Positions 50,242 through 58,832 are shown, numbered from the stretch's first letter. The stretch is 64,000 bases of DNA from JAYRSJ01 sp041920215 (GCA_041920215.1 JAYRSJ010000001.1:248001-312000), one strand, 5' to 3'. Translations and numbers: made by a program. Notes: generated by a model from the letters alone, not told the origin.

Positions 50242-51129
50242 ATGAGCCTCGTCACCCCCGCCCCTCCCCCAGCCCGACGCTGGTGGTCCGCACCGCTGCT
50301 CGCTCTGCTGGCGCTGGGCGGCTGCGGCGGCGGCGCCGATGCTGCGGCACCCGCGCCAACTCCGGCCCCCACCCCGGCCACGACCCTGCGCGTGCCGGAG
50401 GGCTATGCCCTGGTCTGGTCCGACGAGTTTGCGACGCCGGGCCTGCCCGATCCGGGCAAATGGGTCTACGACACCGGTATGAACCGGCAGGGCTGGCACA
50501 ACCGCGAGCTCCAGTACTACAGCCGCGAGCGCGCCGAGAACTCGGTGGTGCGCGATGGCCGGCTCGTCATCACCGCGCGCCGCGAGCAGCTCAGCAGCGC
50601 GCCCGACTGGGGCGGCCAGGCCTACAGCTCGGCGCGCCTGATCACCGCCGGCAAGGCCGAATGGACCTATGGCTTCTTCGAGATCCGCGCCAAGCTGCCC
50701 TGCGGACGCGGCACCTGGCCGGCCATCTGGATGCTGGGCGCCCAGGGCGGCTGGCCCGCCGGCGGCGAGCTGGACATCATGGAACAGGTGGGCAAGGAGC
50801 CCAGCAAGGTCTTCAGCACCGTGCACACCAGCGCCGGCAGCGGTGCCCACGGCAAGGGCGGCGCCACGCAGCTGCCCGATGCCTGCAGCGCCTTCCACGA
50901 CTACCAGATGCTATGGACCCGCGACAGCGTCAGCTTTGGCATCGACGGCAAGGTCCACTATGTCTACAGCAATGCGCGCAGCGGCCAGGCCCAGTGGCCC
51001 TTCGATGCGCCGCAGTTCCTGATCCTCAATATCGCGATCGGCGGCGATCTCGGCGGCCCGGTGGACGATGCGATCTTCCCGGTGCAGATGGAGGTCGAGC
51101 ATGTGCGGGTCTACCAGGCACCGCGCTGA
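50242..51129 (+). CDS. GH16 beta-glucanase lipoprotein (laminarinase-like)
   Basis: GH16 enzymes cleave beta-1,3- or beta-1,3-1,4-glucans with retention of configuration. The 295-residue protein has a lipobox LGGC (Cys28), then a Pro/Ala-rich linker (about 35-48) and the catalytic domain. The active-site motif is GELDIMEQVG, with Glu176, Asp178 and Glu181 as nucleophile, helper and acid/base. Other signatures are NRELQYYS, FFEIRAKLPCGRGTWPAIWMLG and a C-terminal VEHVRVYQ. The ATG at 50242 has GGAG six bases upstream and is preferred over 50230. It is probably a surface or periplasmic enzyme that trims glucan for the TonB receptor. Confidence 0.92.
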   Translation: MSLVTPAPPPARRWWSAPLLALLALGGCGGGADAAAPAPTPAPTPATTLRVPEGYALVWSDEFATPGLPDPGKWVYDTGMNRQGWHNRELQYYSRERAENSVVRDGRLVITARREQLSSAPDWGGQAYSSARLITAGKAEWTYGFFEIRAKLPCGRGTWPAIWMLGAQGGWPAGGELDIMEQVGKEPSKVFSTVHTSAGSGAHGKGGATQLPDACSAFHDYQMLWTRDSVSFGIDGKVHYVYSNARSGQAQWPFDAPQFLILNIAIGGDLGGPVDDAIFPVQMEVEHVRVYQAPR

Positions 51130-51161
51130 TGCGCATCCGTAGCGTCCTCGGCCGACCCGCC

Positions 51162-51911
51162 TCAGTGCGGGTGGCTGCGCGCGAACTCCAGCAGCGTGAG
51201 CACGCGAAAGCGGTCCGGCCGGGCGGCCAGATGGGCCAGCAAGGCCGCATGGGCGGACGCGGAGACACCCAGGTAGTCGCCGCCGACGCCGTGGAAGGTC
51301 AGCAGCACCGGGCTGCCGCGCCGCGCCGCACGCTCGACCGTTGCGATCAGGGCCGGCGCGTCTAGCCCGGCCGCATCGACGGCGGCCAGGTCGGCCAGAT
51401 CGTCGCCGGGGCCGGCACCGCCATCGCTGCGCACGCGCAGCGCGGCGAACAGCGGCTTCAGCGCCGGCAGATAGGGCTGGCCGGCGGCCTCGCGCTCGCC
51501 GCAGGGTGCGGCAAAGGTCCGCTGGCTGCGCCCGTCGATCGCCTGCAGATGCGCGTTGGCGGCCAGCACCTCCTCGCGCAGCGCCGCCACGCTGATGCGG
51601 TCCAGGTCACGGTGCGGCGCCAGCCAGTCGCGCTCCGGCGTCTTGCGGCAGGGGTGGAACAGCGTATGGTTGCCGAGCTCGTGGCCACGCGCCGCAGCGG
51701 CGCGCCAGTCCGCCAGACGGCTGGCGACGGCCGGTGCGGCCAAGCTCAGGAAGAAGGTCGCCCTGAAGCCGTGTGCGTCGAGGGCCGGCAATGCGACATC
51801 GAGCTGCGAGGGCAAGGCATCGTCATAGCTGAGGCTGACGACGACGGGCGCTGCGGCCAGGGACAGCGGCGCCAGCAGCGCGGCAGCGATCGCCAGGGTG
51901 AGGGCGCGCAC
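51162..51911 (-). CDS. Polysaccharide deacetylase (CE4/NodB-like), exported
   Basis: The 249-residue protein has a signal peptide (about residues 1-20). It carries the NodB-type metal site: Asp30-Asp31 in VSLSYDDALP and His82/His86 in HELGNHTLFHPC. A later RTFAAPCGE block and a C-terminal VLLTFHGVGGD complete the active site. CE4 enzymes remove acetyl groups from sugars such as chitin, xylan or peptidoglycan. Its substrate in a glucan locus is unclear. It is the last gene of the ABC operon, starting 9 bp after the ATPase gene. Confidence 0.85.
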   Translation of the reverse strand: MRALTLAIAAALLAPLSLAAAPVVVSLSYDDALPSQLDVALPALDAHGFRATFFLSLAAPAVASRLADWRAAAARGHELGNHTLFHPCRKTPERDWLAPHRDLDRISVAALREEVLAANAHLQAIDGRSQRTFAAPCGEREAAGQPYLPALKPLFAALRVRSDGGAGPGDDLADLAAVDAAGLDAPALIATVERAARRGSPVLLTFHGVGGDYLGVSASAHAALLAHLAARPDRFRVLTLLEFARSHPH

Positions 51912-51920
51912 CGCCGTGAC

Positions 51921-52970
51921 TCAGCCTATGCGGCGACCGCTGGCGTCGAAGGCATGGGCTTGCGCCCGCTCCGGCGCCAGCGCGATCGCCATGCCGGCCT
52001 GCAGGCGTTCGGCCGCGGCGCCGAGCTTGAGGTTCAGCGGCTCGGGCAGGCCGTCGACGCGCGCATAGACGATGGTCTGGTCGCCCAGATGCTCGGCCAG
52101 CTCGACCGTGGCAGCCACGCCCTGCCCCGCCGGCCGCAGCTGCAGATGCTCAGGACGCAGGCCGACCCGCTGCGCGGCCTCCGCCGGGGCCAGGTCTTGC
52201 CACAGCTGCCGGTACGCGGCGCTGGCGCCGGCCCCGGGGCGGGCGATCAGATTGATCTTGGGCGCGCCGAGAAAGCCGGCGACGAACTCGTTGGCCGGAC
52301 GCTCGTAGAGTTCCAGCGGCGCGCCGAGCTGCTCGATGCGGCCGCCGTTGAACACGGCGATCCGGTCGCCCATGGTCATCGCCTCCACCTGATCATGGGT
52401 CACATAGATCATCGTCGTGCCGAGCTCGCGGTGCAGCCGCGTCAGCTCGATGCGCATATTCACCCGCAGGGCCGCGTCGAGATTGGACAGCGGCTCGTCG
52501 AAGAGAAAGACCTTGGGCTTGCGCACGATGGCACGGCCGATCGCCACGCGCTGGCGCTGCCCGCCCGACAGCGCCTTGGGATAGCGGTCCAGCAGTTCGG
52601 TGATGCGCAGGATCTCGGCCGCGCGGCCCACCTGCTCGGCCCGCTGCGCCTTGGACACACCGGCCATCTTCAGCGCAAAGCCCATGTTCTCGGCCACGGT
52701 CATATGCGGATACAGCGCATAGCTCTGGAACACCATTGCCGCGCCGCGCTCGGCCGGCCGCTGCTCGTTGGCCCGCTGGCCGGCGATCAGCAGCTCGCCG
52801 TCGCTGATGTCCTCCAGCCCCGCGATCATGCGCAGGGTCGTCGACTTGCCGCAGCCCGAGGGTCCGACGAACACCATGAACTCGCCCTCGCGAACCTCGA
52901 GGTCGAGGCCGGCGATCACCTCGTTGGCGCCGTAGCGCTTGCGTATGCCGCTCAGCGTGACCTGTGCCAT
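51921..52970 (-). CDS. Sugar ABC transporter ATP-binding protein (MsmK/UgpC type)
   Basis: The 349-residue ATPase powers carbohydrate import. It has Walker A GPSGCGKST (36-44), a Q-loop in VFQSYALYPHMTVAEN, the ABC signature LSGGQRQR, and Walker B VFLFDEPLSNLD with the D-loop. The His-loop lies in YVTHDQVEAM. A C-terminal regulatory (OB/TOBE-like) domain covers about residues 240-349. The ATG at 52970 follows GGAG eight bases upstream. It is unusual for its operon in lying after the GH1 gene rather than with the permeases. Confidence 0.95.
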   Translation of the reverse strand: MAQVTLSGIRKRYGANEVIAGLDLEVREGEFMVFVGPSGCGKSTTLRMIAGLEDISDGELLIAGQRANEQRPAERGAAMVFQSYALYPHMTVAENMGFALKMAGVSKAQRAEQVGRAAEILRITELLDRYPKALSGGQRQRVAIGRAIVRKPKVFLFDEPLSNLDAALRVNMRIELTRLHRELGTTMIYVTHDQVEAMTMGDRIAVFNGGRIEQLGAPLELYERPANEFVAGFLGAPKINLIARPGAGASAAYRQLWQDLAPAEAAQRVGLRPEHLQLRPAGQGVAATVELAEHLGDQTIVYARVDGLPEPLNLKLGAAAERLQAGMAIALAPERAQAHAFDASGRRIG

Positions 52971-52983
52971 ATGCGATCTCCGC

Positions 52984-54357
52984 TCAGCGCGCCGAGTTCC
53001 GGCTGCGCTGCTGCGCCGCCAGGAAGCGGCGGTACCAGTGGGCGCTGTCCTTGAGCGTGCGCTGCTGGGTGGCGTAGTCCACATGGACGATGCCGAAGCG
53101 CTTCTCGAAGCCCGAGGCCCATTCAAAGTTGTCCATCAGGCTCCAGACCATATAGCCGCCCATGCGCACGCCCTCGCGCATGGCCGCCGCGACGGCCGCG
53201 ATATGCTGTGCGATATAGCGGCTGCGGTCGGCATCGTGGACCTGGCCGTTCTCGACGAGGTCCTTGAAGGCGCCACCGTTCTCGGTGACGAACAGCGGCG
53301 GCACACGGTAGTCGCGATGCAGGCGTACCAGCAGCTCGGTCAGCCCCTCGGGATAGACCTCCCAGCCCATATCGGTGATCTCGCGCGTGCTGGCGGTCTT
53401 GACGTCCCAGCTGCCCTCGGCGCTGACCACCGAGCGCGAGTAGTAGTTGACGCCCAGGAAATCGATGGGCGTCGCGATCACCTCCATATCGCCAGCCGCG
53501 ACCTGGGGGGCGTCGCTGCCGTAGTCGGCCAGCACATCGGCCGGGTAGCGGCCCTTGAACAGCGGGTCCATATACCAGCGCAGCAGGCGGCCGTCCTCCA
53601 GCGTCGTGCGCGCGCGGTCGGCGGCCGAGTCGGTCGCCGGATGCATGGGTGCGAGGTTCAGCACAATGCCGAGCCGGGCCCGGCAGCCGGCCGCACGCAG
53701 GGCGCGCACCGCCAGGCCATGGCTCAGCAGCAGGTGGTGCGCCACCTGCAGCGCAATCTTGCGATCCTTGACGCCGGGCGCGAAGATGCCCGTCTCATGG
53801 CCCAGCATGGCCATCACCCAGGGCTCGTTGTGCGTGGTGATCGAGACCAGCTTGTCGCCCAGGCGCGCCGCGATGCCCAGCGCATATTCGACGAAACGCT
53901 CGACCGTCGCGCGGTTCGCCCAGCCACCCTCATCCTGCAGCGCCTGCGGCAGGTCCCAGTGATTCAGCGTCAGATAGGGCTTGATGCCGCGCGCGATCAG
54001 GCCGTCGACCAGGCGCTCGTAGAAGGCCAGGCCAGCCTCGTTCCAGGCACCGGCGCCGCTGGGCCGCACCCGCGGCCAGGACACCGAGAAGCGGTAGGCG
54101 TCGACGCCGAGGCCGGCGATCAGGTCGAGGTCCGCGTCGAGCCGCTGATAGTGCTCGCAGGCGATATCGCCGTTGCTCGCGTCGGCAATGGCGCCGGGCT
54201 GGCGGCAGAAGGTGTCCCAGATCGACGGTCCCTTGCCGTCGGCGCTGGCGGCGCCCTCGATCTGGAAGGCGCTGGTGGCGACGCCCCAGACGAAGTCGGC
54301 CGGGAAGCCGTCGGCGCTCAGGGGTTCTATGGGTATGGAAGCGGAGAGGTCGGTCAT
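52984..54357 (-). CDS. GH1 beta-glucosidase
   Basis: The 457-residue enzyme hydrolyses terminal beta-linked glucose from oligosaccharides. It has the family-1 pattern: N-terminal FVWGVATSAFQIEGA, the acid/base Glu178 in TTHNEPW, the nucleophile Glu359 in FVTENGG and a C-terminal GGYMVWSLMDNFEWASGFEKRFG with the substrate-contacting Trp and Glu. No signal peptide is present, so it works in the cytoplasm on imported oligosaccharides and feeds Glk. It lies between the second permease and the ATPase gene, spaced by 10 and 13 bp. Confidence 0.95.
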   Translation of the reverse strand: MTDLSASIPIEPLSADGFPADFVWGVATSAFQIEGAASADGKGPSIWDTFCRQPGAIADASNGDIACEHYQRLDADLDLIAGLGVDAYRFSVSWPRVRPSGAGAWNEAGLAFYERLVDGLIARGIKPYLTLNHWDLPQALQDEGGWANRATVERFVEYALGIAARLGDKLVSITTHNEPWVMAMLGHETGIFAPGVKDRKIALQVAHHLLLSHGLAVRALRAAGCRARLGIVLNLAPMHPATDSAADRARTTLEDGRLLRWYMDPLFKGRYPADVLADYGSDAPQVAAGDMEVIATPIDFLGVNYYSRSVVSAEGSWDVKTASTREITDMGWEVYPEGLTELLVRLHRDYRVPPLFVTENGGAFKDLVENGQVHDADRSRYIAQHIAAVAAAMREGVRMGGYMVWSLMDNFEWASGFEKRFGIVHVDYATQQRTLKDSAHWYRRFLAAQQRSRNSAR

Positions 54358-54367
54358 AGGATTTCGG

Positions 54368-55189
54368 TCACTTGACGGCGCCTGCGGTCAGGCCGTTGAT
54401 CAGCTGCCGCGAGCTGAGGAGGAAGAGCGCGATCAGCGGCAGGGTCGCGATCGCGGAGCCCGCCATCAGCGCGCCCCATTCTGTATCGACCGGGCTTTGC
54501 AGGCTGCGCAGCGCCAGCGGCAGGGTGTACATATCGGGCGAGCGCATCACGACCAGCGGCCCGATGAAGTTGTTCCAGGAGGCGATGAAGGCGATCAGCC
54601 CCAGCGTGCCCAGCGCCGGCTTCAGCAGCGGCAGCACGATGCGCCAGTAGATGCCCAGCTCGCCGCAGCCGTCCATGCGCGCGGCCTCGATCAGCTCGCG
54701 CGGTACCGCCGTGGCGACGAACTGCCGCATCAGGAAGATGCCGAAGGCACTGGCAGCGCCCGGGATATAGAGCGCGCGCGGCTGGTCGATCCAGCCCAGC
54801 AGGTCCATCACCATGAAGCTCGGGATCATGCTCATGAACGAGGGCAGCAACATCGTGCCCATGACCAGGCCGAACAGCGCGCGCTTGAAGCGGAACTCGA
54901 ACATCGCGAAGGCATAGCCGGCCATCGAGCAGAACAGCAGGGTCAGCGCCGTCGACGCCAGCGCCACATAGAGGCTCCAGCCGAGGTTGCGCCAGAACGG
55001 GAGCTTGGACGTCAGGATCCTCAGGTTGTTCAGCAGATCGTCGCCGAACCACAGCGGCGGCGGCAGGCTGAAGATCTCGGTGCGCGAATGGGTCGCGAAC
55101 ACGAACATGAACCAGAACGGCGCGAGCATGATGAGCATGCCGAGGCCGACCAGCGCATGGGCGGCGAGCGGGCTCAGGCGCTTGCTCAT
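54368..55189 (-). CDS. Sugar ABC transporter permease (MalG type)
   Basis: The 273-residue membrane protein has six hydrophobic segments and the EAA loop ELIEAARMDGCGELGIYWRIVLPLLKPAL that contacts the ATPase. The C-terminal part ends GLTAGAVK, typical of the MalG class. The ATG at 55189 overlaps the stop codon of the first permease by four bases (ATGA), which shows translational coupling. It partners the permease, the ATPase and the two binding proteins. Confidence 0.93.
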   Translation of the reverse strand: MSKRLSPLAAHALVGLGMLIMLAPFWFMFVFATHSRTEIFSLPPPLWFGDDLLNNLRILTSKLPFWRNLGWSLYVALASTALTLLFCSMAGYAFAMFEFRFKRALFGLVMGTMLLPSFMSMIPSFMVMDLLGWIDQPRALYIPGAASAFGIFLMRQFVATAVPRELIEAARMDGCGELGIYWRIVLPLLKPALGTLGLIAFIASWNNFIGPLVVMRSPDMYTLPLALRSLQSPVDTEWGALMAGSAIATLPLIALFLLSSRQLINGLTAGAVK

Positions 55190-56121
55190 CGCGGGCCACC
55201 TCCGCGGTTGAACAGCTTGTGCGTGAGCCAGGTCAGCACAACGACGACGATGAAGAGCAGCCAGGACATCGCGCTGGCCGCGCCGAAGTCGTTGAAGTCG
55301 AAGGCCATGCGGTAGAGGTAGAGCGCCGTCGTCATGCCGGCCTGGTCGGAACCGCCGCGGCCCTGGGTCAGGATGAAGGGTTCCTCGAACAGCTGCAGAC
55401 CGCCGATGACCGACAGCGTCACGCCGAAATAGATCATCGGCTGCAGGCTGGGCAGCGTGATGTAGCGGAACTGCTGCCAGCGGCTCGCACCATCCATCGT
55501 GGCCGCCTCGTAGAGATCGGCCGGAATCGTCTGCAGCGCGGCCAGGTAGAGCACGGTGTTGAAGCCCACATAGCGCCAGAACACCAGCGTCGCGATGGCG
55601 GGCTTCATCATGTCGGGGTCGTTCAGCCAGTCGATGGCCTGCGCGGGCAGCAGCGCGCCCAGGCCCGGCAGCTGAGCCAGCCGCGCGATGCCGGCATTGA
55701 TCAGGCCGTAGTCGGTCGAGAACAGCGAGCTGAACAGGATCGCGATCGCGACGGTGGAGGTGATGTAGGGCAGGAAGTAGGCGCCGATCACGCCGTTGCG
55801 CACGCGCCGGAAGCTGCGGTGAATGAAGCAGGCCAGCGGGATCGCGACCAGATGCTGCGGCAGGCCCGCGGCGAGAGCGAGCCAGCCGGTATTGCCCAGC
55901 GACTTCCAGAACCACTCGTCCTCGAGCGCAAAGGCGAAGTTGGCCAGGCCGACGTACTCCATCGCGCCGAGGCCGCTGGTGGGCTCCCAGCTCTGGAACG
56001 CCAGGTACAGCGAGAACAGCAACGGGAACAGGCCGAAGACCGCGAACAGGGCCAGAAAGGGACTGAGCAGCACATAGGGCGTCCAGCGCGGCGACAAGCG
56101 TAGCCAGGGTGGCAATCTCAT
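55186..56121 (-). CDS. Sugar ABC transporter permease (MalF type)
   Basis: The 311-residue membrane protein has six hydrophobic segments, a long N-terminal region starting LRLSPRWTPYVLLSPFLALFAVFGLFPLLFSLY, and the EAA loop DLYEAATMDGASRWQQFRYITLPSL. It lies 9 bp after the binding-protein gene and overlaps the start of the second permease. Together they import oligosaccharides across the inner membrane. Confidence 0.93.
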   Translation of the reverse strand: MRLPPWLRLSPRWTPYVLLSPFLALFAVFGLFPLLFSLYLAFQSWEPTSGLGAMEYVGLANFAFALEDEWFWKSLGNTGWLALAAGLPQHLVAIPLACFIHRSFRRVRNGVIGAYFLPYITSTVAIAILFSSLFSTDYGLINAGIARLAQLPGLGALLPAQAIDWLNDPDMMKPAIATLVFWRYVGFNTVLYLAALQTIPADLYEAATMDGASRWQQFRYITLPSLQPMIYFGVTLSVIGGLQLFEEPFILTQGRGGSDQAGMTTALYLYRMAFDFNDFGAASAMSWLLFIVVVVLTWLTHKLFNRGGGPR

Positions 56122-56130
56122 GCGTGCTCC

Positions 56131-57450
56131 TCAGCGCCGCGCGCGCCGTTGCAGCAGGCGCTCGGCATCGCCGAGCGCGCTGGCGATGTCCTTGCCGCGG
56201 TCCAGCACCTTGTCCAGCTCGGTGTTGATGACCTCGTCGGCAAAGGCATCCTGCTTATGAACCTCGACGGCACTGATGCGCCGCGCGGCCTCGCGCCACA
56301 GCTGCCGCGCCGGCTGGCCGCCCAGGAAGGCGATGGGCGCGTCGAAGAAGGGATCGTCATAGGTTTCCAGCAGCGCCGGAAAGGCGTCCTGCGCCTTGAA
56401 CGCGCCGAGCTGCATCGCACGGTCCAGGGTCATCATCTCGATGAAGCTCCAGGCGATGTCGCGGTTGGCAGCGTGGGCCTGGCGTGGCAGCGCGTAATGG
56501 GTACCGCCCCAGCCGGCAAAGGCGCCGCCGGGCAGCTGCGCCGCGCGCCAGCGGCCGCGGGTGCCTGGCGCCAGCCAGCTGTTCAGATGACCGGCGAGCC
56601 AAGCGCCCATCATCTGTGTCGCGATGCCGCCGCGCTTGAAACCCTCGATCCAGTCGGAGGTCCAGGCATTGACCTTGGCGTCCAACCGGTTGCGGCGCAC
56701 GGCACGCGCCAGCTCGAAGGCGCGCTGGAAACGCGGCGTGTTGACCAGCACGCGCGCCCCGCTGCCGAAGAACAGACCCTCGCCCGGCGCAATGCCGGTG
56801 CGTATGCCGATGTCCTTCATATCGCGGGCATGGGCAAGCAGATAGGCGCCGGTAGCCGCCTTGATGCGCAGACCGGCCTCCACATAGCCGTCCCAGGAGC
56901 GCGTCAGCGCCTCGGCCTCCAGCCCGGCGCGGCTCAGCAGATCCTGGCGATACAGCAGGGTGCCGGGGCCGATATCGGTCGGCATCGCGACGATGGCGCC
57001 GCGCGGGCTGCGCGCCTGTTCGTAGGCATAGGGCGCGAGCTTGGCACGGTGGCGCTCGATCGAATAAGGTGGCTGGCGCAGATCGAGCAGGCCGTTGCCC
57101 TGCGCGAAGCGGCCGAGGAAGCCGACCTCCAGCGCCATCACATCGGGCAAGCCGGCCGCCGTCGACAGCGCGGTCGTCATCGCCGTGTGGTGGTCGCGCA
57201 GCTCGCGGCTCAGCAGGCGGATTTCGACATCGGGATGGCGCTTGTTCCAGGCCGGGATCGCAGCCGCGATGATGGCGTCGACGGCCGGGAAGGCGGCGAC
57301 GGTCAGCGTGCGCCGCGCGGCTTGCGCCCGCGCGCCGCGCCCCAGCGTGGCCGCCCCCGCGGCGGCGAGCAGGGTCGCCATCGCCGCGCGGCGGTCCGGG
57401 CGCGCGCCGGTTCCGGCAGGCGCGGTATCGATGGCCGCAGAAGTCGTCAT
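56131..57450 (-). CDS. Sugar ABC transporter substrate-binding protein (family 1), copy B
   Basis: The 439-residue protein has a long N-terminus with a twin-arginine-like signal (DRRAAMATLLAAAGAATLG, about residues 19-42). The family-1 sugar-binding pattern follows (RRTLTVAAFPAVDAIIAAAIPAW). It is the paralogue of the protein at 48949-50205 and shares its strands and ligand loop (MPTDIGPGTLLYRQDLLSRAG). It heads the ABC operon behind a strong promoter with an operator on the transcription start. The two binding proteins may differ in affinity or in glucan linkage. Confidence 0.9.
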   Translation of the reverse strand: MTTSAAIDTAPAGTGARPDRRAAMATLLAAAGAATLGRGARAQAARRTLTVAAFPAVDAIIAAAIPAWNKRHPDVEIRLLSRELRDHHTAMTTALSTAAGLPDVMALEVGFLGRFAQGNGLLDLRQPPYSIERHRAKLAPYAYEQARSPRGAIVAMPTDIGPGTLLYRQDLLSRAGLEAEALTRSWDGYVEAGLRIKAATGAYLLAHARDMKDIGIRTGIAPGEGLFFGSGARVLVNTPRFQRAFELARAVRRNRLDAKVNAWTSDWIEGFKRGGIATQMMGAWLAGHLNSWLAPGTRGRWRAAQLPGGAFAGWGGTHYALPRQAHAANRDIAWSFIEMMTLDRAMQLGAFKAQDAFPALLETYDDPFFDAPIAFLGGQPARQLWREAARRISAVEVHKQDAFADEVINTELDKVLDRGKDIASALGDAERLLQRRARR

Positions 57451-57561
57451 TCGTTCATGGACGGCGCGAACCCGCTGAACGAGCGCTGGCGGCCGATCTG
57501 TCTCCGTGCTGGTTTGATTGTTGCGCTTCGCGCCAGCCAGAGGGATCCCTTCCAGCCGTTA

Positions 57562-57575
57562 TGAAAGCGCTTTCA
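57562..57575. promoter_or_regulatory. LacI-type operator 3 (ABC/GH1 operon)
   Basis: TGAAAGCGCTTTCA, a perfect 14-bp palindrome identical to the core of operators 1 and 2, lies just downstream of a -10 element and covers the expected transcription start of the leftward ABC operon. It is 112 bp upstream of the first gene. Confidence 0.9.
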
Positions 57576-57576
57576 C

Positions 57577-57605
57577 AATGTATCGACGCCGCAGCGCAGT
57601 GTCAA
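57577..57605 (-). promoter_or_regulatory. Sigma-70 promoter of the ABC/GH1 operon
   Basis: On the minus strand a perfect TTGACA (57600-57605) is followed after exactly 17 bases by TACATT (57577-57582, four of six consensus bases). The operator at 57562-57575 begins one base further downstream. This is the clearest promoter in the window. Confidence 0.85.
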
Positions 57606-57661
57606 TCAAGGGTTAGCCCGCAAGTGCGGTCGACGCACGCTGCGGGCATGCGACCCCAGGC

Positions 57662-58720
57662 TCAGAGCCGGCGCGTCGAATCGCGCACGACGAGCCGGGG
57701 CGCCGGCAGCGTGGCCTCGGGCGCCTTGCCGGCCAGCAGATCCAGCAGCGACAGCGCGCACATGCGGCCGAGATCGTGACCCGACTGGTGCACCGTGCTC
57801 AGCGGCGGGATCGCATGCGCCGCGCCGGCCAGATCGTCGAAACCGATCAGCGACACATCGTCCGGCACCCGCAGACGCCGACGGTAAAGCGCCAGTGCGG
57901 CGCCGAAAGCCATCTGGTCGTTGGCCGCGAAGATCGCCGTGAAGGGCTCGCCCGAGTCGATCAGCTTCTCGGTCGCCAGCAGACCGCTTTGCTCGTGGTA
58001 CTTGCCGGGCAGCACCAGGGCCTTATTGAAGCGCACGCCGGCCGCCTGCAGCGCGGTCTTGTAGCCGCGCAGGCGCTCGACCGCGTCGGGGTGGACCGGA
58101 TCGCCGCCGATATAGGCGATCCTGCGATGCCCGAGTTCGAGCAGATGCTCGGTCGCGAGCCGCGCGCCCTCGAAGTTGTCGAAGTCGAGCGCGAACAGAT
58201 TCGGCGCCGCCAGCGTGCGGCCGGTCACGACGACCGGCAGCTGCTGCGCGAGCTTGACCAGCGCCTCGTCGCTGAGCCGGCCGGTCAGCACGATGATGCC
58301 GTCGACACGGCGCGAGCGCAGCACCTCGATGCAGCGCTGCTCCTCGGCCGCATTCCACTGGCCCGAGACGAACAGCGGGCTGTAGCCGGCGCGGCTCAGC
58401 TCTTCCTCGATGCCGCGCAGCGCGGTGCCGTAGAAGGGGCTGTCGATGGCCTGGGTGATCACGCCCACGCTCATCGTGCGGCCGCCGGCCAGGCCGCGTG
58501 CGATCGGGTTGGGCACGAAGCCGAGCTCGGCAATCGCACGATCGACGGCCGCACGCTTCTCGGCGCTGACGACGGCCGTGCCGTTGAGGATGCGCGAGAC
58601 CGTGCTGGGCGACACGCCACAGGCCTCGGCCACCATGCCCAGCGTGACCTTGCCGCCGCCGGCGGCCGTCGCAGCGGCGCCGACCTTTCTATTGTTTCTT
58701 GTCGCTGCTGCTCGCTTCAT
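57662..58720 (-). CDS. LacI-family transcriptional regulator of the glucan locus
   Basis: The 352-residue protein has a LacI helix-turn-helix (about residues 26-47, GMVAEACGVSPSTVSRILNG) with an ALA-containing hinge (FVPNPIARGLAGGRT). A periplasmic-binding-protein-like sugar domain follows (SVGVITQAIDSPFY..., DGIIVLTGRL and a C-terminal SLIGFDDLAGAAHAIPPLSTVHQ). An Arg/Ala-rich N-terminal extension of about 24 residues precedes the helix-turn-helix. It lies next to the ABC operon, and the four operator-like sites in the locus are the obvious targets. The inducer is unknown, probably a glucan oligosaccharide or glucose. Confidence 0.93.
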   Translation of the reverse strand: MKRAAATRNNRKVGAAATAAGGGKVTLGMVAEACGVSPSTVSRILNGTAVVSAEKRAAVDRAIAELGFVPNPIARGLAGGRTMSVGVITQAIDSPFYGTALRGIEEELSRAGYSPLFVSGQWNAAEEQRCIEVLRSRRVDGIIVLTGRLSDEALVKLAQQLPVVVTGRTLAAPNLFALDFDNFEGARLATEHLLELGHRRIAYIGGDPVHPDAVERLRGYKTALQAAGVRFNKALVLPGKYHEQSGLLATEKLIDSGEPFTAIFAANDQMAFGAALALYRRRLRVPDDVSLIGFDDLAGAAHAIPPLSTVHQSGHDLGRMCALSLLDLLAGKAPEATLPAPRLVVRDSTRRL

Positions 58721-58743
58721 GCGGCGGAGTTTAGCGGCCGTTA

Positions 58744-58757
58744 TGAATGCGCTTGCA
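58744..58757. promoter_or_regulatory. Degenerate LacI-type site upstream of the regulator gene
   Basis: TGAATGCGCTTGCA differs from the operator core TGAAAGCGCTTTCA at two positions and lies 24 bp upstream of the lacI start. It is a plausible weak autoregulatory site. The divergent TRIC gene starts at 58833. Confidence 0.6.
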
Positions 58758-58832
58758 CAAGGCCCGCCGCGGCGTGCGCGGCGCCACCGGCAATGCCATC
58801 ATCGGGTGTCGTCGCAGCCGCCTTGCCAGACC

